Under the pieces are notes generated by a model that saw nothing but the letters and a program-made list of their open reading frames with translations, made no database searches and was not told where the DNA came from. Below, piece by piece: positions 52,201 through 61,000 of a DNA stretch of 64,000 bases. How positions within the stretch are numbered: position 1 is the first letter of the stretch; each line of letters opens with the position of its first letter. Source of the DNA: Paguma larvata (taxonomy: Eukaryota > Chordata > Mammalia > Carnivora > Viverridae); the NCBI GenBank assembly GCA_030068075.1, contig CM057843.1, positions 44,237,365-44,301,364 of the forward strand, given 5' to 3'. The position numbers and the translations under genes were made by a program.

Positions 52201-52566
52201 GGACCGCAGGGGTCCCCCTCCCCCGAGCGGCCCGGGCCCTGGCACCTCCTCGAGCTGCAGCCAACAGGGCCCCCCGCTGCCGAGCTCCTCCGCGACCCCC
52301 GCCGGCTCGCCCCCTTCCTCTTCGGGGGGCGGCTCCAGCCCCGGCTCTGCGGGGGGCTCCCGGAGGAAAGCTGGGAGCAGCAGGCGAGACACGCTCTGAC
52401 GCCGCTGCAGCGGCCGCAGTCCCCCGGCTGGACCGCCGCCCCCGCCAGGTCCCCCGCCCCCGCCGGGCCCACCGCAGCTCCCCGGACCCCCGCCGGGACC
52501 TCCCGCCACCGTTCGCCCCGCCAGCTGCGACGTCTGCTTCTTCAAAAATTTCTCCAGCGGCTTCAT
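40909..52566 (-). CDS. RAPGEFL1: RAPGEFL1, complete coding region in 15 exons
   Basis: This is Rap guanine-nucleotide-exchange-factor-like 1, related to the EPAC/RAPGEF family that loads GTP onto Rap GTPases. The 15 exons total 1,986 bases: 661 codons and a stop, with every splice junction canonical and in frame. Order: Gly/Pro/Ser-rich N-terminus (residues 1-173), an REM-like helical region (about 174-280), a Ras-association-like fold (about 315-403, FCRVYMPDHSYVTIRSRL), then the CDC25/RasGEF domain (about 413-655) with HWELFRCVHE, RCSEVTHWVATEVL, AVSRLRLTWEKLPGKF and PPVIPFVPLIL. Human is 662 residues; one residue is lost at the exon 2/3 join. It lies between CASC3 and WIPF2 on the same strand. 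Exchange activity is inferred from the family and is less documented than for EPACs. Confidence 0.96.
41284..41338 (-). CDS. RAPGEFL1: RAPGEFL1 exon 14
   Basis: These 55 bases encode HSVAEKVRTIRKYRSRPL. The acceptor is CTCCCAG and the donor GTGAGT. The exon was placed by direct reading of the minus strand. Confidence 0.93.
41523..41535. repeat. C homopolymer
   Basis: About 12 C in RAPGEFL1 intron 13. Confidence 0.85.
41727..41791 (-). CDS. RAPGEFL1: RAPGEFL1 exon 13
   Basis: These 65 bases encode DLTFLHEGSKTLVDGLVNIE then KL. The acceptor is CCCCTAG and the donor GTGAGT. Confidence 0.95.
41976..42063 (-). CDS. RAPGEFL1: RAPGEFL1 exon 12
   Basis: These 88 bases encode DPCRNHKSYREVISKMKPP then VIPFVPLILK. 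The acceptor is ATGCCAG and the donor GTGAGA. PPVIPFVPLIL is the conserved RasGEF core that precedes DLTFLHEG. Confidence 0.95.
42427..42477 (-). CDS. RAPGEFL1: RAPGEFL1 exon 11
   Basis: A 17-codon exon, KLPGKFKNLFRKFENLT, between acceptor CTCTGCAG and donor GTGAGT. It is too short to show as an open frame but its phase fits exactly. Confidence 0.94.
43042..43132 (-). CDS. RAPGEFL1: RAPGEFL1 exon 10
   Basis: These 91 bases encode ICKQNQDLLSFYAVVMGLDN then AAVSRLRLTWE. The acceptor is CCCCGCAG and the donor GTGATG. The SRLRLTWE block is typical of Rap-directed exchange factors. Confidence 0.95.
43258..43436 (-). CDS. RAPGEFL1: RAPGEFL1 exon 9
   Basis: These 179 bases encode LEFVDYVFHGERGRRETANL then RCSEVTHWVATEVL and KRAQLLKKFLKIAA. 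The acceptor is GGTGCAG and the donor GTGAGT. It holds the second conserved RasGEF block. Confidence 0.95.
43905..44027 (-). CDS. RAPGEFL1: RAPGEFL1 exon 8 (start of RasGEF domain)
   Basis: These 41 codons include MPLPEEIQVSPGDTEIHRVE and ANHLTAFHWELFRCVHE, the first conserved RasGEF block. The acceptor is CCACCAG and the donor GTGGGG. Confidence 0.95.
44140..44237 (-). CDS. RAPGEFL1: RAPGEFL1 exon 7
   Basis: These 98 bases encode EKVLLQPTEDCVFTTLGINS then HLFACTRDSYEAL. The acceptor is TCCTGCAG and the donor GTAAGA. It completes the Ras-association-like fold. Confidence 0.94.
44697..44866 (+). mobile_element. MER5A (hAT-Charlie)
   Basis: It contains CTTTCCAAACTTTAATGTGC, GGAATCACCTGGGAATC, TCAGCAGGTCTGGAGTGGGG and CTCCCAGGTGATGCTCATG, the MER5A signature, in RAPGEFL1 intron 6. 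Confidence 0.8.
44974..45141 (-). CDS. RAPGEFL1: RAPGEFL1 exon 6 (Ras-association-like)
   Basis: These 168 bases encode IFCRVYMPDHSYVTIRSRL then SASVQDILGSVTEKLQYSEE and EDSLILVAVASSG. The acceptor is CTGCCCAG and the donor GTGAGG. Confidence 0.95.
45377..45489 (-). CDS. RAPGEFL1: RAPGEFL1 exon 5
   Basis: These 113 bases encode KLPEESQPPSKQVKPLFRHF then RRIDSCLQTRVAFRGSDE. The acceptor is ATGCCAG and the donor GTGAGT. No long frame was open here, so the exon was found by reading the minus strand directly. Confidence 0.93.
45655..45940 (+). mobile_element. L2 3' end in RAPGEFL1 intron 4
   Basis: It contains CAAATGCCACCTCTTTCATG, ACAAGACTGAGAGCGTTTGC, GGGCTGGGCTTAGTTC and GCACACTACTTGGCACATGA. 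Confidence 0.7.
46071..46268 (+). mobile_element. CAN-SINE, first of a pair at one target
   Basis: Lacks the GGCTCTG segment (GTTCGAGCCTGCTTGGGATC). Flanked by AAGATGGCATTT. Confidence 0.92.
46283..46488 (+). mobile_element. CAN-SINE, second of a pair at one target
   Basis: Same AAGATGGCAT site used again, giving three copies around two SINEs. Confidence 0.92.
46500..47225 (-). mobile_element. L2, antisense, split by a SINE
   Basis: It contains TTGGGCCTTGAAGGACAAC, TTTGTCTTATAGGCAATGGG, AGGAGCACGATGTCATC and, after the SINE at 46,812-47,038, GTGGTAATAATCCAGGCGAG then AGATAATGAGG. Confidence 0.65.
46812..47038 (+). mobile_element. CAN-SINE with 23-bp target duplication
   Basis: AGCATAAGAAGGGAGAGGAC then ACA before (46,789-46,811); AGCACAAGAAAGGAGAGGAC then ACA after (47,039-47,061), two differences. 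Confidence 0.93.
47808..47905 (-). CDS. RAPGEFL1: RAPGEFL1 exon 4
   Basis: These 98 bases encode DLYLLIMKDESLYQDLRED then TLRLHQLVETVEL. The acceptor is CTCCTCAG and the donor GTGAGG. This is the helical REM-like segment. Confidence 0.95.
48137..48272 (-). CDS. RAPGEFL1: RAPGEFL1 exon 3
   Basis: These 136 bases after acceptor GGGGTCAG encode (H)FVWAGGMEGPEGLGRKQ .. LHFLDTYQGLLQEEEGAG then RIIK. The donor is GTGGGC. The join reads CAT-CAT-TTT, where the human protein has HQYF. Confidence 0.92.
48586..48850. repeat. Degenerate ~41-bp minisatellite in RAPGEFL1 intron 2
   Basis: Six to seven units of 38-44 bases with recurring TGATGTTTACA, GGACCCTATAATAACTCA and GAGTGGC-like blocks. Examples: TGACATTTAC..TAAAATAACTCAGCGAG, CCAATGCTTACGCGAAACCC and TGATGTTTACATCGGACCC. 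Units have diverged by perhaps 30-40 percent. No known family is recognised. Confidence 0.75.
48880..49115. repeat. MIR in RAPGEFL1 intron 2
   Basis: It contains TAACACCTTACATTTGCACA, TTTTACAGAAGAGGAAACTG, CTGCCCAAGGTCACGCAGCT and GAATTGAAACCCAGGC, a well-preserved MIR. Confidence 0.85.
49197..49272 (-). CDS. RAPGEFL1: RAPGEFL1 exon 2
   Basis: These 76 bases encode DILLDDIVLTHSLFLPTEKF then LEELH. The acceptor is TCTACAG. The donor is CA then GTAATA, which breaks codon 199 after its second base. Confidence 0.92.
49648..49688. repeat. (GT)n microsatellite
   Basis: About 19 GT units with one CTGT interruption, in RAPGEFL1 intron 1. Confidence 0.95.
50180..50305. repeat. MIR fragment in RAPGEFL1 intron 1
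   Basis: It contains CATTTCACAAATGAGAAACT, GAGGCCCAGGGTTGG and ACCCAGACTCCTGAGTC. Confidence 0.65.
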
Positions 52567-53060
52567 GCCCCCCCCCGCCCCTCTCCTCGGGGCCGCCGGA
52601 GGACCCAGGTGTCCCAGGCGCGGGCGGGGGGGGCGGGGACACGATGCTCAGAGCCGGAGGGGCAGAGCGGAGGGCCGTGCCAGGCGCCGGACTGGGGGCC
52701 AGAGGAGCCCGAGGCTCGCTGGCCGGGGTCCAGTGGCCAGTGGCCCGGGGAGGTGCCAGAGGGAAGGAGTGCCCGCCGTTAGTGGCCCCCCATGCCGGTT
52801 GCGGCTGGCACGCGGCCCGGAGGGTGGATAGGCTGCGGGGCCAGTGCCCGGGGCTCTGCGCTCCTGGGCCGGGCTGCGGCGGCAGAGACAGCGGGCGGAG
52901 CGCAAGGCTGAGAGAGGACGCGGCGGCGGCGGCGGCGGCGGCTGCGCTCCTGGCCAGGGGGGAAGGTGGCAGAACTGAGACCGCGCCCCCTCCTCCAGTC
53001 CCCGCCCAGTCCCCGCCCCTGCCCCTCCAGGGCCCACCCCCTGGCCCGCGCGAGGCTTGA
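52000..53060 (-). promoter_or_regulatory. RAPGEFL1: RAPGEFL1 CpG island, 5'UTR and promoter
   Basis: A CpG- and GC-rich block spans exon 1 and about 500 bases upstream. It includes a run of GGC triplets near 52,919-52,940 and several GC boxes (CCCCGCCC) at 52,985-53,030. No TATA box is visible. The transcription start is probably within 52,570-53,050. Dense CpG makes all six frames long and meaningless here. Confidence 0.7.
52047..52566 (-). CDS. RAPGEFL1: RAPGEFL1 exon 1, coding part
   Basis: It starts MKPLEKFLKKQTSQLAGRTV, then a Gly-rich tract, RRQSVSRLLLPAFLREPP and a Ser/Pro-rich acidic region, ending GGATRDSAAS with donor GTAAGG. It lies inside a CpG island. Long frames on the other strand and in other frames here are GC-driven shadows. 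Confidence 0.95.
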
Positions 53061-53064
53061 ACTT

Positions 53065-54560
53065 GGGCTCTGGGGCTGGCCGCAAGGGAAATAGTGAAGG
53101 GCTGAATGGGATTGGCTTTAAAGCAGATGCAGAAATTAAGAGTAAAGGTGATGGAGTGATTTAGCAATGGAGAGAGATTCTTGGCTTGGGGGCTTACAGA
53201 GGCTCTTAGTTTCATTTCAAAGAAGTAGGGCAGGCCTCTGGCCTGCAGACTTCGGACTTAATCTGTACTCGTGTGAGACCTACAAAGATTGCTGGTTAGG
53301 TGTCCATCACTCTCAATCCCGACTATGCTCTGTTGCCATATTTGTGACCTTTATCTTCCTTCTAGAAGAAGGGCTGGGAAGGCCTCGAGTGGATTGGCAT
53401 TGGCACTGGGGGCGGTGCCCATCTGCCCTTTCTGGTAGGGCACAATAGGTGGTGAGGGCCTGGCTTGTGAGAGGCAGGTGCTGGCAGGCAGGTAGGAGCC
53501 AGGCAAGGAGCAGCAGGTTGTGGCAGGTCTAGTTGGGGTGAGGAGAAGAGACAGGAGGCAGGGGGAGGAGACAAGGAGCACAAGGGCACCTGAGCCCAGT
53601 TGGGAGCAGGAGAAAGCAGGACGGTGGAGACAAGTGACAGGCTCCAGAACTGCCAACCAACATCACTTAGCGTAGAGCCCCTCCAGAGTGGACATAGCCA
53701 TGGAGTAGGGCAATTGGTGCCAATTTGCAGTCTAAATGATCTTTATTCCTGATGCCTGTGCCAGGAGCATTCTGTCCCTAAGGATACACTGCCCCAGAAG
53801 GAGGAGGTGGGTATATAGAGAGACAGTGAGTGTAAACACATCGAGGTTAAAGTAACAAGGTGGGGGAGTGGCACCAGGTTCCAGAGAGACTGAAGCTTCT
53901 TGGACAATGCCCCACCCCTGTTTACCGTGCAGGGACCAGGCAGGGACAGGAATGCTAAAGGCTGGGAGTGGTGGTTGAATTGAACAGGGTGTGTACTCCA
54001 CACGTGTCACTGTGTGTGCATATCTGGTCCTATGTGTGCTAGAGCATGTGTTTACAGAATTAAAGCTTTGCACACCCATCTGTTTGTGGATTTCAAAAGG
54101 GAACAGTAAAAGGGAGAGAACAGTTTTGGCTAAAAAGCTCGATTAGAGATCAGAGTTATCAGCTTGCTGGGCTTCCTTTATTGGATACCCCACTATCTCT
54201 GGGGTTAAGAGGAGAAACTGGCTGGAGTGAGTGGCTAAGAGCTCCCCAGGCATTTTGTGAACCAAATAAGAAGAGGAGAGGGCTCCACTCCCAGCACATG
54301 CCACAGTTACCAGATTAAGCTGGTTGCCTTGGTAACCTCCTCTCTGGGCAGGATTTGGGATTGTCAGTTAGGAAGGGGAAAGATTTGGGGAGTGTGGAGG
54401 GTGTGGGGGCTGGAAATAAAGGAGGCAGAGACACTTCTGGAAACTGAAAGCTTGGGGAGCAGGACCCCAGCACCCCTGCAACCACTCAAGGATATCAGGC
54501 AGAGACTAAGTTCAAAGACTTGAATGAGGAAGGAAAGCCAGCATGGATTCATGGCCCTGC
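53065..54560. other. Region upstream of RAPGEFL1, SINE-free
   Basis: No gene. Purine-rich stretches at 53,420-53,640 and one X-box at 54,323. Confidence 0.5.
54323..54336. promoter_or_regulatory. RFX X-box palindrome
   Basis: GTTGCCTTGGTAAC is a full X-box (GTTGCC, 2 bases, GGTAAC), about 1.3 kb upstream of the RAPGEFL1 promoter. Function is inferred. Confidence 0.55.
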
Positions 54561-54565
54561 TAGAA

Positions 54566-54828
54566 CAGTGGTTCTCGCCCCAACTGCACATTGGAATCGA
54601 GGGGAACTCAAAACTACTGAGGCCCAGGCCACAGTCCAAATCAATTACATCTTTGACGTAAGGCCAAGGTTTATGGTATTTTTTATAAGATCCCCAAGTG
54701 GTGCTCTCTTTGGCAGCACACATAGTAAAATTGGAATGATAGAGATTAGCATAGTCCCTGCACAAGGATGACACGTAGAAGATCCCCACGTGATTCAAAC
54801 AGCCAGAGTTGAGAATCACTGCCCTAGA
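54566..54828 (+). mobile_element. MER20 (hAT-Charlie) split by the U6 pseudogene
   Basis: The left end CAGTGGTTCTC and right end GAGAATCACTG form the terminal inverted repeats. The interior contains GCACATTGGAATC and AGGCCCAGGCC. Without the 92-base insertion (U6 plus one target copy) it has the usual MER20 length. Confidence 0.8.
54701..54778 (+). pseudogene. U6 snRNA retropseudogene, truncated
   Basis: It starts GTGCTCTCTTTGGCAGCACA and continues AAAATTGGAATGATA, GATTAGCAT and CAAGGATGACACG, matching U6 snRNA from its 5' end to about base 85. Several substitutions, a short internal deletion after GATA and the missing 3' end with oligo-U show it is dead. A 14-bp target duplication (AAGATCCCCAAGTG at 54,687-54,700; AAGATCCCCACGTG at 54,779-54,792) shows LINE-mediated insertion. 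It sits inside a MER20 element. Confidence 0.93.
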
Positions 54829-54829
54829 G

Positions 54830-56165
54830 GGACAACCCCAGTGGGCTGTAGATGCTAGGAGACAACTTCAGGATTCTAAGACCTGTCCACAAGGTAGCAA
54901 AGCCTGTGCGTTGACCCCACAGGGGAGAGGGGCTGGCACAGAAGAAATAGAGGGGAAGAGAGTGGTATGAATAACAGCTGTGAGAAGATGGAGCAAAAAA
55001 CTTTGAGAGCCCAGCCCATGGACGTCTAGAAGGGAAGAGGGCAAGACTACAGAAAGCTGATCTGTCTGCCCCTTATACTCGTTTTCTGCCCAGTGAGAGG
55101 CAGGCTGGTAGGGCACAGAACCTGGGGGCTTTGTTGAGCTTGAGTTTCTTCTTGCTGAGCTTGTTACCAGGGCAACAGAGAGCAATGGGATCTAACTGCA
55201 GGACTGGGGAAGAGGCAGGGGTGACGGGAAAGCATCTTAACAGTCATCCCTCCTGCCAGTATCCTACCCCCAAGGGTGCCTGGCATTCTTTGCACGACCC
55301 CAGGAGATCAGGCCCACAGCTACCCATCACCCTATGGGGGAGGAGGAAAGCAAATGGACATGATTAAGAGGAATTAGGGGTAGGGGATAAAAGAATCATG
55401 GTCTTCTGGCTCAAGCAGTAATACCACGGGATATAGGGGGAGTCTCAACTGTTTTAAGGGATACCATGATGCCCATGCCCCCAGTGTACAAGGATTTGTG
55501 GTCCCCAAGAATAAATGCCACTAGTTCCACATTAAATTCAATTGCTCCTCCACACTGGGAACCACCTCTGTAGTGAACTTCACCCCACCCAAGATCTGGA
55601 AGAAAACAGTCACTTCCAAGCTAGGAACTGGCCTGTGCACATCAGGGGGCTCAGTGAATTAGGTAACTGGCAGCATGAGCCGCAGCTGGCGGTCTCCATC
55701 GTTCTTTACCTTTACTAAGGTTGATAGAAGCCTCCCTCTTAGGCTGTGGTTCTTGGTACTTTAGTGCCATAGTGTCTTTACTTTTCAAGAAAGCTTAGCT
55801 ACCTGTGCCTCACCCTGGCACAGTCGTATTGACTTTGGGCACATTACCCTGGGGAACTCACTCGTCTAACGCTAACAAAGGTGAAAGGGTAACTGTATGT
55901 TCATGCGGGTAAGCTGCATCTCACCAGCTTCTGTCTCTGACACTTCCAATCAAAGGGACTGAACGATATCCCGGGTCCATGTGGCAATGTAGTTAGGATA
56001 AGATAGCCAATGGGGAGTACAGACACAACTGTGAGTTCCTCACCTCTCAGAGCTTCCATTACAGAAGTCCTGAGTTGCCTTGAGTTGCGACTATGACCCT
56101 GGGGAGTCAGCAAGTCCTCTACTGTTCCTCCCAAATCAAGACGCATGCAAAACACTGGCAAAGGA
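54830..56165. other. CASC3-RAPGEFL1 intergenic, SINE-free
   Basis: No gene or repeat family was recognised apart from an X-box at 55,163. Confidence 0.5.
55163..55176. promoter_or_regulatory. RFX X-box palindrome
   Basis: GTTACCAGGGCAAC, a second X-box match 840 bases from the first. Confidence 0.5.
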
Positions 56166-56169
56166 GCCA

Positions 56170-57991
56170 AGTTTACAGTCTAAATTTTATTATCTCCAAG
56201 TCACAATGCTGATCACAAATGTGCACCCTTTAAAATAGTAACAAACAACAACAACAACAACAACACACATGGAGAAATTCTTGCAACGAAACACAGTGGA
56301 CCAACAGAGACAACTGTCACAGTGTCTTAAGGTCTGGGAATCTGGGCATGCTGCCCACAGGCTTGAGGAGACATCTTCAGGTTTAAGGCAAAGGGAACAG
56401 CCTACGAAAGGCACGACCACCAGCTACCCCTAGAAGAATCTCTGTTATTTCCTCCTTGGGGGTTACAGCTTGAGTGCCTCTCCCCACCCCCCACCCCCCA
56501 CCTGACTCAAGAGTGGTTAGGTCAGCTCTTGGAGAGAATAGAAACGGTGACTTTACTTGGGGAGACCCAGCCACCACCATCTCCCTCAGGTTCTGTAGGA
56601 CAGGGACAGCGGCCAAGCTACCCCTGGCAGACACAAGCGCTGCAGTAATAGGGATCTCTTCTGCAGAGGCAGCAGGGGAGTGGTCCAGCGCCATGGATAG
56701 GGAGGAAAAGAGGGAGGAGCCCTTGCCCCAAAAGTGACTGGCTTCCTTAGGCCTGAAGCCCAGATGTGGTATCTTCTGTTTGCGGACAGGAGCAGAACTT
56801 GGGGAAAATCAGGTAGTAACATCTAAACGCTTGTAGGAGGAAAAGACACGGAGAAGAGCAACTGCAAAGTATAGGGTAGACCGCTTGCTGGACAGTATCT
56901 GCCTCTAGAGAGATGCATTGGTCCACAGCAACTGGAAAGGGGGCGTGGTAGGAAGGATGGAAAGAAGAGAAGCAGGGCCCTCTAATTCCACTTACCTCAA
57001 AGACTGAGCCCCGAGGACTGTGTGAATACAGACCCCTAAGGTGCAAAGTCTTACTCCACTTCCCCTTTCTCACAAGGGCACCTGGATTGCCATCTCCTCC
57101 CACTGTAGAGACTGTGCCCTCAAGTAGAGGACTGACACCTACACAGTACAGGGACTGATGGAGGCTCAGACTCCTGAAAACCGAAGTCAAGAAGAAGGAC
57201 TCCTACCACACACTTTGAACTTTTCTCCACAAGGAGACACTCGGTGGACGGCTCTGCTTCGAGGGCTAGAGGAATTGAGAGAATCCAAGTATACAGTAAC
57301 AAGGGCCAGCCAAAAATGAAAGGCCACCTCTTTATAGACTTGGTCGGGGAAAACTGGCTGATAAAACTTCAATTATCTGGGATGCAGGGAAAGACCAAAA
57401 GGGAACCCAGAGGAGCTAGCAAATCAGAAGAATGAACTTGTCTCATTGAAAGGCAGAGAGAAAAAGAAACTTAAAGAATATTAATTTAAGAATAGTAAGC
57501 CAGGGTTTAAAAACGAACATCTTAGGAAATAAAACATACAGGAAGGAGCTTCCCTGGGAGAAGACACTTGAAATTCCCAGGAAAAAGTGAAGAAGAGTAA
57601 AAGACGTGAGCTTCTAGATGCAGACCCAGAAGCCCGAGCTGGCTGTATCTCTGCTCCTCCGAGCACAGCCAACTCAAGTAAAGAGTGGAGATGGGAGGAA
57701 GTCCACTTGTTTAGCCCCTTCTCCAACAGAGCCTGTCCTCAGAGGAAGGCAGGGGTCCTCCTCATTCAGCTGCTTGCTGGTAGGAGCCACCCTATATCTT
57801 TGAAGCCCTCCTGGTAGTAAACAGCCAGTTGTATTTCTCTTCTCTCCTGGGGTCTCACCTCTGCTGTTCTGACAGGGGTGGGGAAATGGGAAGAATCATC
57901 GTTAATGGACCTTCCGGGCATTTACAAGCTGTCTTCAAAAAGTCACAATTCTAAATCACGTGTTTTATTATTTTCTTTACTGTTTATTTTT

Positions 57992-58035
<44 letters not shown>

Positions 58036-61000
58036 CCCAAGCAGGCTCTGCGGTTACAGCACAGAGATTCTCTCTCCACCTTTCTCAAAATAAACATTAA
58101 AAAAAAAAAAAGGATAAAATAAAAAAAACAAAGTCCCTACGGGAACAACAATAAAACCCCCATGATCTTTCTCCATGACTTTTAGAACTGGCTCTGCTTG
58201 CAAACACCTCTAATTTAGATCTCCCCTTTCCTTAAAAAAGAATGCCCTGCATTTTTCCCTTGCAGATTCCCAAATGAAATTCTGCCAAATTAACAATGGT
58301 TTCTGCTTCAATCCTGCTGAATGCATTCGCGAAACAAAGCAGCTGGCAAATTTTGAGATTCCTTTAAGCCTTCCCACAAGATATCTCATGATTATAACTT
58401 AAAGCATTAATTAGGTGATTGTTAAGTAAGTAAGCATGAGCATTAATTTTAAGAATGTTATAAGAGTTGGGGCACCTAAGTGGCTCAGTTGGTTGAGCAT
58501 CCAACTTCAGCTCAGGTCATGATCTCCCAGTTTGTGGGTTCAGGTCCCGCACTGGGGTCTATGCTGACAGCTCAGAGGCTGGAGCCTGCTTCAGATTCTG
58601 TGTCTCCCTCTCTGTCCCTCCCCCACTCATGCTGTCTCTCTCAAAAATAAACAAACATCAAAAAATTAAAAAAAAAAAATTTATAACTTGTAAGAGTCAT
58701 AGTACGTTGTACACTTACTTTTATATGATGTTCGATTTAAAATATTTAGGAACTCATATTAACTGGAACCCCTGCTTACAACCTGAAATAATAAAGTTAG
58801 AATTTGTTACCAGTTATTAAAAAAAGACCATGGAGACACACCCAGAAAAGGAGAGAAATTTTCTAGGGGAAAGGAAAGCCCACTGATGTGGGAAGCAGCT
58901 CACATACCTCAGGTGGTGGGGGCTTGATGGTGACTGGCTGGGGAGTCCTCCGGGGTGGGGAGGGCTTTGGCTGCACCTGCTGCTGGGCAGGGTTATAGTA
59001 GGTCACTCCTCCATATACCTGTGATGGGGCCTTGGGAACCCAATACATCAGAAGAAAAAGTTAGACAAACTCACTATGACGAACAGGAAACATTATTCGG
59101 GCACAAAAATAAAAGTATTGGGGAATTTGTAAGTTTTTAAATCTCTAAGCTGCCACTTTTAAACTAAAGTGATCATTTCTAACTTACTATCTCTTACTTA
59201 TGTTCTGGTTCTTACTTCTTCAAAGTATTGCTCAGCTTTCTCTAATTCTTACCATCAACTGTAAAATGGAAGAGGCTAAGCTCAGGGGTGACACCTCACA
59301 TACCAGATAGTGTCAACCTGTTGGGAATTAAGCAGCACAGGCAGGGGTAGGGCTGGTAAGGATAATATAGCTTCTTTACTCAATTGAATAGCAGACACAA
59401 CCACCTAAGACATACCAAAATACTTGAATGAAATGCCATTCAAGAAACAGAAAGCAATAGACGATGGGCAGTACGTAAGCTGCATTTCCAGCTCCTGACC
59501 ACCAAGAGGCATCCTGGTGCCACATGCAAATCAGTGGCATCAAAATGTTCTCTCAATTCCTTTAGCATTCTCCCCACACCACCTCCTTGTCTAATTTAAA
59601 GGATGTGTACCCAGAAAAATCTGCTCATTAGCCATCTCACCTGCGTATTAGGATACAGATGAGGAGGCGGCGGGGGAGGCAGTGCCCCTGGAGCATAAGG
59701 GTAGCTAGGATTACCAAAGTTCATGACGCCTGGAGCAGAAAAGTAAGTAGGAGCAAGCAACTGCTGAGGTGGCGGCTGTCCTGGAGACATGGACACTGGT
59801 GGGGGATAGAGGCCCGGATTGGGGAGAGGTGCCGGTGTCTGGTGGGGATGTAAACCTGGACAAGAAGAAGAAAACAAAAATTAAATAGAAGATAACCACC
59901 ATTTCCATGGGATGGCTTGGCTGCCCTGCTCAGCAAAGAAAGACTCAGGATGGAAGTCCTCAGGATGGACCCGAGAGGAGTTTGTTGCCCAAGCAGCCAG
60001 AGTGGCCAGTCTTGTGAGCAAGCAGCACAGAGCTCAGGAGGATGGAGCTTGTGAAGCCCCCAACACATATCCTCACGAACTGGAAGCATACAAGCAGAGG
60101 TGCAAAGCTTACCTGGGTGGGGAAGGTGCATTTCTGGCTGCACAATCATGCCCTGAGGAGGCAGTGGGGCAGGGCTGTCACCATGGGTATAGATTGGTCC
60201 CTGGAACTGCACTGTAAAATATCACATTGGGACTCTCATAAACCCTCACTCTTCATATCACATGGATAAGTCTCCTTGTCCCCCAAACCCTTTAAAAGAT
60301 GCTCTCAACTTTCCATGTGAAGAAAACAGCAGCCAGACAATGTTTGATAACCACTGTGAGAAGTCAGAAGGGAAATTCAGGAGTCGAGAGGCTGGTCTCT
60401 AAATTCACTTCATCCTGCCGAGAAAGGTGCCCCAACAATAAAACAAAAAAACCAAAACTCACATGGATCATAGTAATGTCCTTCCATGATACTGATGTGC
60501 ACAGGAGGAGCAGGGGGCTCCGGCACAGGTCTCTGCCGCTGAGATGAATAGCGTTTGGCTCGCCCGCCCTGAACACCCTGAAATAAAGGGGTCTGAGCAA
60601 AAAAGACTCCCCCCAAGGGCTTTCATATCAAGTCCCACCCTCCTTTAGGTGCTGCAAAGCACACTCTTGATACATGGCACATGTTTAAACAGGACTGGCA
60701 AAATGAGGGACCCTGGCTGGCTCAGTTTGAAGAGCATGCAACTCTTGACCTCAGGGTCAGGAGTTTGAGCCCCACTTGGGGTGCAGGGATTATAAATTAA
60801 TTAATTTAAAAAAGCTTAAAAAAACATTTGCAAAATGAATTGAAAAACCAATGAAAAACATCAAGATCTGAACCTAGACCCTCTACCCTTTCTGGAGAGT
60901 CAAATTAAAGGGAAATCTGACTCTAAGGCCTTATCCTGGTTTAAACAGTGGACAGCTGTTATATGTAGCCCACTACCCCAACTACTCCCTTTTCCTTTCT

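Larger units (their letters stand above)
56170..57868 (-). other. CASC3: CASC3 terminal exon and 3'UTR
   Basis: Three nested acceptors (AG ending at 57,869, 57,864 and 57,861) follow a pyrimidine tract. The outer one would add about 60 residues starting NSRGETPG. The inner two reach TGA within three codons, giving a tail close to the usual length. The rest is AT-richer and non-coding, ending at an AATAAA signal (complement of 56,186-56,191). The human tail (VVSRGSS) is not matched clearly by any choice, so the exact stop is unresolved. Confidence 0.7.

Noticed and set aside
52032..53215. 342- and 344-residue frames over the RAPGEFL1 CpG island
   Set aside because: GC-rich shadows of exon 1 and promoter; lengths come from few stop codons in CpG-rich DNA.
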